64,000 nucleotides of DNA from Thelephora terrestris. Its lineage: Eukaryota > Basidiomycota > Agaricomycetes > Thelephorales > Thelephoraceae. Location of the stretch: positions 2,356,001 to 2,420,000 of the forward strand of contig WIUZ02000003.1 in NCBI GenBank assembly GCA_015956445.1, read 5' to 3'. A model generated the notes under the pieces. That model ran no database searches. It had not been told where the DNA came from and saw nothing but the letters and a program-made list of their open reading frames with translations. Within the stretch, counting starts at the first letter, position 1. Each line of letters starts with the position of its first letter. The translations under genes were made by a program, and so were the position numbers. Positions 55,814 to 64,000 of this stretch are shown here, one piece after another.

Positions 55814-58287
55814 TCAAAATGTAAAATCATCCGAGAAGAACTCGAAACCGTGTTGCACGGGAGCCTGAAAACCACCGCGGGAGAGACTAATCAGGGACAG
55901 GGCGAGCGAGAGCGTGATCCCAAGTTATTAAACTCACCTTCGGGGTCGACTGAGCGGCTTCAATAACCGCCTTCAAGAAATCCTCATTCGTCAGCATGCC
56001 AGCCTCATTCCCATTCGCGCCCACGTTTGGGCTGGGAAACTCGAACCACAAGCTGGTGTCGATATCCGCACCCGTCTCCATCGAAAGCTCTTCCTTGGAG
56101 GTCAACTCCCATAGAGAAGAGGAAGACGAGGGCGTTGATTCCTGGGAAGAAGGCTCCCCGAACACCGCTTCGTTCCAAGCGGGGATATCAACATCAAACA
56201 AGGCATCGAAGTCCGATTTTGCAGATTGTTCGCCAGCCGTCGACGAGAAGTCGAACTGGCTAGTAAAATTGTCTGGGTCGCCGAAGGAGGTTTCGAGAGA
56301 GAAGATTGCATCGAATGGGTCTGGAGCGGGTACAGAGAAAGTGCTTTCTTGTGCTGCAGTATCCTCATCGATCAGCGGTCAAGACAATCGTTGAGGAGAA
56401 ACGAAACAAACTCACCACGGGGACGAGGAGTCTCCAATGAATCATCTTCTGGATCCTCAGAGACTTTTGCAGGAGCAACGGTCTGGGGTTCAGAGCGAGG
56501 ACGAGCGAACTTATCAGGAGGAAGAAACGCCCTCTGAGCTACAGTCGGGGTGATAGTCACATCCCCATCCTCCTCTTCCTCTTCGTCCTCCTCAACGATC
56601 GTCGGCATACTCGGAGCTCGCTTCACCACCGGCGGAGCCAACATTATCAAAGTCTTGACCTCCGCAGGCTCTTTCTTACGGATTTTATCGACCACTTCAC
56701 CTCCTGGCATCTTACGGCTAGGATCCAAATGGGTCTCGAAATCCGTGATGGAACCCAAATTCGGAGTCTTTTCGGAAAGGGCCTCGACTTCGTCAGGAAA
56801 GGACGCCTCTTGGGAGGGATCGAGGAAATCGAAGAATCCGCTGGGAGTTCCGGAAGGATCGCTGGGCATCTTCAGCGTCATGAGAATCTCTTCATCCGAG
56901 AACCTTTCAGGGCTCGAAGGTTTTATCGGCGAAACAGCCGACTCCTCGGGACTCGACCGCGGAGACTTGGTCGAGCTCGGTTCAAGGTTCGCGGAAGGTA
57001 AAGGCTTAGCGACATCAAATTGAGGGAAGGTAGAAGCGGTGGGTGTGATGACCTGCCCTGAGGCATTGACCAGGGTAGGTGTAGCAGGAGTCGGTGGTGA
57101 GAAAAGGGGGCGAGACAATGAGGGCACGGATGAGAGTAACGTTGGCCGCATGGATGCAGAGGAAGGAAGAGGAGGGGGTGGAATGATGGCTGAGGGCCGA
57201 GGGTGAGGGTGGGAGGGGATAGCGACACTGAAGGCCGGTGGAGCATCGAAAATTTGCCGAGGCTAAGAGTAAACACAAGAACCCTCAACACGAGACAACG
57301 ACGCAAGGAAAGAGGGGGAAAAACACCAACCATCGAAGAAGCAGAGGAGACCGAAACCTGTTGCACAGGAACATCTCTCATCTCCGATCTCTTCTTCGCA
57401 GGGCCGCGTGGCTTCCTCCTTTCGTATACACACTGAATCGCCCGCTCGGTGCACCGTTCGCAGGGTTCGCCACCGCTACACTTCACTTTCCTAAACTTGC
57501 AATACTCACACGCCTTGGTGACACGACCACGGGTTACAAACCCAGGGGACGCAACGCCGGTCACGGTGGCGTGAAGGAGCTGCTGAGGTTGATAATGCAG
57601 GTGTTGGATTGGCATAGGGGTAACCATGGAGGAGGTGGGCATAGGGGTGGGCATGGGAGCAGATAAAGCACAAGCTTGTTGATAGTTATCGAACTGGTTG
57701 AATTGAGGAAGGAACGGATCGCCGATCGGGTGACACACGGCCGGGATCCTCTCAGGGACCACATGATAACCAGTTTGAGAACCATGGATCGAAGCGGTGG
57801 GCATCATCGACCCGCCAAACTACAAAAAAACCCAACATCAGACACCACAAACACGCATACAAGCCAACAAAGGGGGGAGGGGGTGTGGGTGGGTGGGATG
57901 AGAGAAAAAGAAAGAAAGTCGTACCTGAGGAACGGCTGGCAACTCATACGACGCCTGGAAAACCAAAGCGTTCAACCTCTCCACCTGCATCTCCCTAGCG
58001 ATATCCGTCTTCCGAAGCTCTTCCCGAAGCTGCTCAAACTCCGCAATCCTGGCGTGAGCGGAGACGAAAGGGATAGAGGAGTGCTGGGCTGGAGCTTCGA
58101 TCGGAAAGGGGGTCGAGAGCATCGTGGCGGAGGGGATGATCCCCGCCTCAACGCCGAACTCGTATGCGGAAGCTGAGGTGGAGATGGAGGTGGACGAGGA
58201 CGAAGAGGAGGGGAAGAAAAAGGAGCTCTCCTCGGGATCCGAATCAGACTGGGAGTAGCGAGCGGACATAGCAGATATAGCAGACAT
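55814..58287 (-). CDS. Zn(II)2Cys6 transcription factor
   Basis: Five exons: 58287-57925, 57819-57331, 57262-56416, 56353-55938, 55864-55814; 721 residues in phase. The N-terminus is Ser-rich with a short coiled-coil segment (AEFEQLREELRKTDIAREMQ). The zinc cluster near residue 226 reads ACEYCKFRKVKCSGGEPCER and continues CTERAIQC, spacing C-x2-C-x6-C-x5-C-x2-C-x6-C. It is followed by basic RRKPRGPAKKR, a likely nuclear signal. The rest is Pro/Ser/Glu-rich with an acidic run (EEDEEEEEDGD) and acidic-aromatic C-terminal patches (DPFDAIFSLETSFGD, EFFSDDFTF) typical of activation regions. There is no fungal regulatory (MHR) domain, unlike the factor at 43 kb. The ATG at 58269 (MSARYSQ) is an alternative start within a TAGCAGACA-like microrepeat. 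Confidence 0.88.
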
Positions 58288-59296
58288 AGCAGGTAACAGC
58301 AAGCAGGATAGAGCAGGGCAGAGTAGAGCGCGCAGCAGCTTTTCGCAGAAAAGCAGGTAGAGGTTGACCGGAAAGAGTCAAGCTGAAGATTCCCCTCACC
58401 GAAGGGGGTTTAAATACCCAGCTTACCACCCCCTAAGCATTCGCAACCCCCTCAGATTCACGATCAGGCGTTGGACGTCTATGGAAGCAAAACGTGGCCG
58501 GCAACCGCCAGAGCGGGAGTTATAGAGACGTGCATTCGAGATGAGATCATGGGTGGTACAAGAATAGAAACACACTTTTGACTCAACAAACGATCGACGT
58601 AGAAAACAGCGCCTAAATCCTCGTTCGATCACAGGAATGCAGATATTTGCCTTACTTACACGCCTCAGATAAAATCACCCCCCCTTTCCATGTGGAGAGT
58701 TTGCATCCGCTAACGGGATAACATATGATATCCCGAGGCTGATCAGGGAACAGTTAGTACCTAGCCAGAGGGTTAAAACAGCATTTATTTTAGAGGCAAC
58801 ATCGTAACCAAAGGGCAGTATATACACTACAAGCGTAAGGTAGGGAGATAACAAAAAAGCCGGGGGAGAGAACGGTATGGACGAGCGATAGGAGTAGCGG
58901 CTGCGCACTAGCCCGGTGGAGTGATCGAACAAAAGTAAAAATACAGCGAGAGAGCGGATCGTAACAAGAAAACGAGCAGCAAGGTGAATACAAGAGGAAT
59001 GTTTGCAGAAAGGATTGACAAGCGAGAAGCAGCAAAGGCGGGATCACAACGAGAGGACGAGGTATCTGGTACAACGACGGAATAAACAGCGTCCAATGGT
59101 TCACTGTCCGGAACCTCGCAATAGAGTTCGGGAATGTGAATGGAGGTGGAAAGGTGTGTCGCGTCGGGTGAATAAAACTACCTGGACTGTTGACAAATGA
59201 GTAACATTGATCCAAAGGAGTTAGGGAGAAGGACGTACCGGGTTGATGTGTCGGGTGGTGTCGGGTGTTGAACTCTGTTCCTCGCATATATGATGC
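58288..59296. other. Intergenic, no gene seen
   Basis: Holds the promoter of the minus-strand Zn2Cys6 gene and the 3' flank of the VCX1-like gene. Minus-strand frames (58675-59287) are Ser/Pro/Leu-rich without motif. Confidence 0.45.
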
Positions 59297-61025
59297 TTAC
59301 GAGACCCAGACTGAACACTAATCAGCACAAGGAAGGCGCGAGGGGTGAACATAGGGCAACTCACATGACAAGGCAACAACGCAATACAACGCGATCAACA
59401 TCAACCCCTCCATATAGTTAGACTTTCCGTCCTGGACTAATAGATTCACCAGGAGGACGGAGACGAACAACACGATCGTCTCAAAGGTGGCAAAGAAGAG
59501 GGTGAGGTCGTGACCAGTGATCCAGCCGATGATGACAAGTAACGGGATCACAAAAGCGGAAATTTGCTGGGGGAGATATCAATAAGTGACCAGGTTTAGG
59601 AGGGATGAATAGAAAACGTACGATCGAACTACCGACACAAATCCCGATGGTCATCTCCATTTTATTCTTCATCGCCATCCAAACGGAAGTTACGTGCTCA
59701 GCGGCATTTGAAACAAGGGGCAACAAGATCAAACCGATGAAAGGCTTAGGGATGTTGTACCGCTCGGTAGTCTCCTCGATAGAAGCGACGACTAAACACG
59801 ACAATCAGAGAAATGACAAGGGAGACGGAAACAAATTTGCTCACGATAGTCGGCAGCGAATGATGTGACAAGGGTAACAAGCAAGAGGGCAATTCCAGCA
59901 GTGATAGGGGCCATCTCCGGTTCCTCAACGTCGTCCTGAGAGTGATGTCGACGCGGGAGGCCCTGACCATCCTCACAGTCCTCAGTATCATCACCATCCT
60001 CATCGAAGAGACGAGCGTGAGTCTTGAGCTGGAAGACGAGGTAGGCGACGTAGACAAGAAGCAACAAGATGGACGTCCCACGGGAGATGATGAGAAGGCC
60101 CGATTTGCAGCGTTCTTCGATGGCTCCAGGTTGGTCGGCCTTCGTAGGATCGAGTCCGCCTCCTTCCCCGATAGTCTGGGACATGAAATATGCGGCAGGG
60201 ATGACCAGCGCTTTTGTAGACGGTCAAAACGAGAGAAAACGTTCGATAACCGAAAGAGTACTCACTGATACACGCGAGAGTCATAAGAGAGGCAGAAGTT
60301 TGGGCAGCAGTGGTCCGGAAACGGTTTTGATCGTGCATCAATCCACCAGCCAAGAATGAACATCCCAAAACAAGGAGCAAGTTCGAGAGAATGGAGCCGA
60401 GCAACTGAGCAAAATGACACGGTCAGCCTCACGGCGAGATCGCTCAAACGACTCATCGTGGACTCACCGAAGTTTGAACAACCCTGAGTTCATCTGAGGG
60501 ATAGGAGTCAAATGAGAACGTACGAAGAGGGGAAGCGAAGGACGGTACCTTGTAACAGGGCAGCAATAGCGACTATAATCTCGACCGCGTTCCCGAAAGA
60601 CGCGTTCAGGAGACCAGAGAGGGTTTGGCCGAGTTTCAACGACAGCTGGTCGGTCGCATCACCCAACAACTGTAACGCCGAAAAATCCGGTTAATCACCG
60701 AAAGTAGACGGGAAAGGAGAGGCCCAGAAGTTCCGCTAGGACGTGGGAGTTACGTTACCTTTGCAAGGGGCATGATAGCGATAAAACTGAACGAGAACCT
60801 CAGGCCAGCATCCCAGTTGAGATTATGAGAGATGAAGCTCAGAGGAACAAACACGAGCAAGACGTTCGACCAGGAACCAAGGAGGAAATATCTGTAGGAC
60901 TGGATCCAGCCAGGTTGACCTTCAGGTATACTGAAGATACCAACGATTCGCTCCTTATAAGAAAGTCGGCGTGAGCGGCCGTCAGCGCCATTTCCTAGCA
61001 GGGGTGTCGTGTCTGTAGAAGTCAT
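59297..61025 (-). CDS. VCX1: Vacuolar Ca2+/H+ exchanger (CaCA family)
   Basis: Eight exons: 61025-60759, 60669-60549, 60493-60468, 60404-60266, 60210-59845, 59791-59622, 59566-59365, 59310-59297; 434 residues, standard for Vcx1. Eleven or so membrane segments in two halves. The first alpha repeat has GLLNASFGNAVEIIVAIAAL and LLGSILSNLLLVLGCSF. An acidic loop follows (FDEDGDDTEDCEDGQG). The second alpha repeat has LILLPLVSNAAEHVTSVWMA then MEMTIGICVGSSI. The conserved Glu of both GNA.E and NAAEH, needed for cation transport, is present. By family it moves Ca2+ into the vacuole in exchange for protons. The last coding exon is only 14 nt (encoding the end FWVS), and all joins keep phase. Confidence 0.94.
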
Positions 61026-61506
61026 TTGAGGGTGTAGAATAAAGTATCGCTCTCGACGAGAAAAGGGGAGGGATTTGGCGGGAGGGAGTTCTGGTGAGGC
61101 AAAAGCCGGCAGCGTCCTGGAGCGGGGGCCTAATAAACAGGTCCGCGGCAGGGCTGTGCTCAGGCGCTGCCGTGTATGCTAGACCATGTGACGTGATAAC
61201 TGTTCGCTCGATCGCGGCACGGTGTTGGATTAGAAATGGCCTCAAGTGCATCCGGCCGCCAAGACAAGAGATATATGCTTACACGGCCTCACAGTCTCAT
61301 ACCGGCCCAACAAAACGGCACCCGATACTAGAAAGAATTTCCGTAGGCAGAAAATTGCAAACCAGATTGCTCAATTGGACTTCCTTATAGGGCACTGCCA
61401 CTCCAAGCTTCAACCCACGGCACTTACCGGCACCATCATTGATCAGCCATCATACACAAGACTCTTGGCATGACGTGCGTACTGGAACCGAGACTACCAA
61501 TCCTCG
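61026..61506. other. Promoter of VCX1-like gene and 3' flank of the phosphatase
   Basis: No coding frame with support. GC-rich patches but no clear TATA box. Confidence 0.45.
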
Positions 61507-62331
61507 TCATACATTCTGCGGTGTGCTATCCACATCAGCGTTCTCTTCTACGACTGGTCCTGTCAAGTGAGATACGTCCGAGAACCTGGTAATCTTCCCC
61601 TTCCCAGATGCAGTCTCGATTTCGATGACGGTGATAGAGGCGTTCAAGCACTTCGTCAGCCGCACTCCCTTCTCCACTCCCACCGTCCCTTTGCACAGCG
61701 CCTGCAGCAAGACACCAATGAGCCCGGCGTGCGAGACGATCAAGACATCTCTGCGTGCTTGGCTCTTTTCATGGCCAAGCTCGGCAGCGTCCCACTGGAC
61801 TTTTATCCATGGCATCACTGCCTCGCGCCACCAAGCACCAGCCCTCGCACTCATACTCGTAATCGGCTCCATTCCCGCCGGAGTATGGTCGAGTTTCGCG
61901 CCGACGTGTAACCCTTCCAACTCCCCCAAGCCCTACATAATCATTGTTTGGAAAGCAATTTCGCGGGGGGTTAACCGTTCAGAGTTAGCACGTACCCGTT
62001 CTCTCAGCTCAACTCGCTTGTGTAGTCTGATCCCTGGGTGATGAAGGAGTATCGCCTCGGCCGTCTACTAGACGAACATGCATCAGTTAGTCGTGATGCA
62101 ACCAACGTAGGAAACCGAAAACATCTTATGATTAAATCCTCGTACCTTCACCGCTCTGCTAAGATCACTTGAGAACGCAACCCCAATATTTGCGTCTTTC
62201 AAAGCTTCTCCAACCATCCACGCCTGTCCCTCCCCATTCGCATTCAACGCCGTGTCTCTTTGTCCTTGAATCACCCCGTCCAGGTTTTCTTGCGTCTCGC
62301 CGTGGCGTACAATATACACTCGCACGACCAT
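61507..62331 (-). CDS. Histidine phosphatase (phosphoglycerate mutase-like)
   Basis: Exons 62331-62146, 62064-61996 and 61932-61507 give 226 residues in phase. The N-terminal RHG signature VYIVRHGETQENLDGVIQGQ supplies the phospho-accepting His (residue 10). The second His is in DVLIVSHAGLIG (about 153). The acid/base region ELRERGLGELEGLHVG follows. Family members hydrolyse small phosphoesters such as fructose-2,6-bisphosphate or act on phosphorylated metabolites or proteins; the substrate cannot be told. The intron at 62145-62065 has a strong GACTAAC branch site. An upstream extension of the frame to 62478 exists but lacks support, so I start at the ATG at 62331. Confidence 0.88.
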
Positions 62332-64000
62332 TCTTTTCTTGGACCCCTTCACCCTACATTGAATAAGCCACAGCACGAGAAGGTCAGCGCAAGCTCCGTT
62401 TCCATGGCAAGCGAAAATCAACCGAACAATTGGTTGAATTTGAGATTTCGTATAAAGTTCGTGATGAGGTGCAGACAATGACGCAGCGCAGTCTCCATTT
62501 CTGCGGTCAGCTCCATAGCTCGAGGGTCAAGCTAGCACGAACGGGCGAAGAGCATGTAGGATGGGAGGAAGAGGGCCGCAGAAGTGGGCGACACGTGTCA
62601 TCCCCCTGACGGCAATTCACTTTCACTCCTGAAATTTGACACTCACATCAGCAGATTCTGAATATAAGGTACCGGAAAAATTAAACAGCTGAACGAAGGA
62701 ACTTCCACAATTCTCGTTCACGTACATGTCCAGCCAAATCCCTGGGTCGCGTAAGCAGTGGACGTTTGAACGTTGGTGTTCTGAGCACCCACCACGCGTC
62801 CTAGTATGTACGCAAAAGTACAGGTATGTCAAATGATGGGTCTTGGCTGAAAGAGGCCAAGTCGCCTGCGGTCAACAAACGGGCTCGCTTGAGATCGAGA
62901 GAAAGCTGTGACGGATCCGGATCGAAGCAAGACGCCGAAGCTTTACATTTCCCTCTGCCCAATCCCGGCTCAGGTTTCCTGGTAATCTCCCGCGCTACCC
63001 ATCGAATGGCTGTCCAGCCAAGGCCTTCTTGGTAGATCTCCCTCATGCCGAGCCCGCGGCGCGGCGAGATCATCCACGCCCCGAAAGGGACCCACTCATC
63101 AACCACTCCGAAATCTACTGCGCTATTCCTAACTTCCCTTGGCTGTGCGTGCGTGACGACCTCAACGTGTCGCTCACATTCATCGCGCCACAACTCCTCC
63201 GATGGGTTCTAGTCATCGGACTATCCTTCTGGCTCAAGATTAAGGGTGCTGCATCGCACATGCTGCTGCGTGGAGCCTCAAAAGTCTCTGACCTCTCGCA
63301 CGCTCTTTGTCCCCTGCTCTAATCAAAATTCGCTCTGACATGAAACCGGTCCGTACCTGTGCCCTGCGTTTACGCGGTTTACATGCGCACTTGGGGGTGA
63401 CGTACGTTCGCCTCGTGCCTAAGTAACAGCATCTTTATGCGATTCTCACAGACAACCAAAGCGCACCCTCACACCACGCAATTTTTAATGCCGTTCCATG
63501 GGTGGAAAACGATCGTTCCAGCCCCATCCCTATTACCATCGAGATTCCGCCCGAATCACCCCACGCTTTGGCACCTGTTCCCATATCCGGGCATATAATA
63601 GCCCATCCGACCATTCTACACACCACACTGATACACCGATGCCTTGAGGACCGACATACAATATTTCAATGATCCCCACATATACTCAGTGCTCAACGTG
63701 ATTGTCTGGGGATGATATCGCACGAGGAAGGATCTGACCTGATGGTTCGGCTATGCAGCAACCTGTAATAGCAAGTGCTAGTGAGTTCTCGGGTCACGAT
63801 CATTGTTGGACACGCATAACTAACCGTCCACGCCCCTCGCCAAGACTAATAACCTTGTATACAGCACATAGTCTTGGCGCCTATGCGGTCCTTCAAGTTC
63901 CCAGAGATGGTATAAATGGCACCTGAATGGAACCAGGCGGCCCTAGCGAAGGTCCTATGGTAGGTCTACAAGGCCCACCGCCTCCAACGTGGGACTCACC
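62332..64000. other. No gene confirmed; minus-strand frame at 62801-63193
   Basis: The minus-strand frame 62801-63193 reads well for part of its length (GMREIYQEGLGWTAIRWVAR, SQLSLDLKRARLLTAGDLAS). It has no ATG at its start (TTG) and an upstream in-frame stop, so it may be an exon or a relic. The rest, to the right edge, shows nothing. Confidence 0.35.

Noticed and set aside
54111-55868. Plus-strand pseudogene-like frame
   Set aside because: T-poor composition makes long frames expected on both strands. Reported only as a finding, not as a gene.
1-64000. tRNA, rRNA, CRISPR array or intact transposon
   Set aside because: A few GGTTCGAA-like T-arm matches (for example near 32130 and 26070) have no cloverleaf around them. 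No CRISPR spacing, rRNA-like blocks, reverse transcriptase or transposase motifs were seen by eye.

Overview
The window reads as nuclear DNA of a filamentous basidiomycete, most likely an Agaricomycete. Genes are compact and intron-dense, with introns mostly 50-65 nt and GT/GC..AG borders. One gene belongs to the DUF6533 membrane family typical of mushrooms. Gene content is ordinary fungal housekeeping and regulation mixed with rapidly evolving orphan families. I see no prokaryotic operons, CRISPR arrays, rRNA, tRNA or intact transposon. All exon structures below were assembled by hand from reading frames, splice borders and phase, so start sites and very small exons are the least certain parts.

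Layout. 0-0.6 kb: 5' end of a cyclin-like gene running off the left edge (minus). 1.5-5.7 kb: a decaying tandem array of low-complexity Tyr/Pro/Gly/Asn/His-rich genes. It has two intact copies with the same TATA box and spacing, one relic copy, and a conserved short coding fragment upstream of each intact copy. 6.6-7.4 kb: orphan zinc-finger gene. 9.2-9.9 kb: orphan gene. 11.0-14.0 kb: CNNM/MAM3-type gene (10 exons). 14.8-15.5 kb: broken minus-strand gene. 16.9-18.8 kb: polytopic membrane protein. 19.9-21.4 kb: arginase (minus), divergent from 21.8-24.5 kb DRN1/CWF19-like RNA-processing factor, which converges on 24.9-27.2 kb class I/II aminotransferase (minus, 15 exons). 29.3-30.7 kb: bHLH factor (minus). 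30.7-35.3 kb: gene-poor. 35.3-37.2 kb: F-box protein with an MIPG repeat tail. 39.6-41.7 kb: DHHC palmitoyltransferase ERF2. 43.1-46.5 kb: Zn2Cys6 transcription factor. 47.1-50.3 kb: small minus-strand genes, including a duplicated pair of cysteine-rich zinc-ribbon microproteins. 51.5-53.3 kb: DUF6533 membrane protein with an unresolved middle. 53.4-54.0 kb: possible minus-strand gene. 54-55.8 kb: T-poor spacer. 55.8-58.3 kb: second Zn2Cys6 factor (minus). 59.3-61.0 kb: VCX1-type Ca2+/H+ exchanger (minus). 61.5-62.3 kb: histidine phosphatase (minus).

Functionally the arginase and aminotransferase suggest amino-acid nitrogen metabolism, and MAM3 and VCX1 suggest vacuolar/divalent-cation handling, but nothing in the sequence shows co-regulation. 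The most unusual content is the low-complexity gene array, the duplicated zinc-ribbon microproteins, and a concentration of non-canonical introns: four GC-AG introns, four sharing an unusual GTCCGT donor, a 35-nt intron, and 10-, 13- and 14-nt coding exons.
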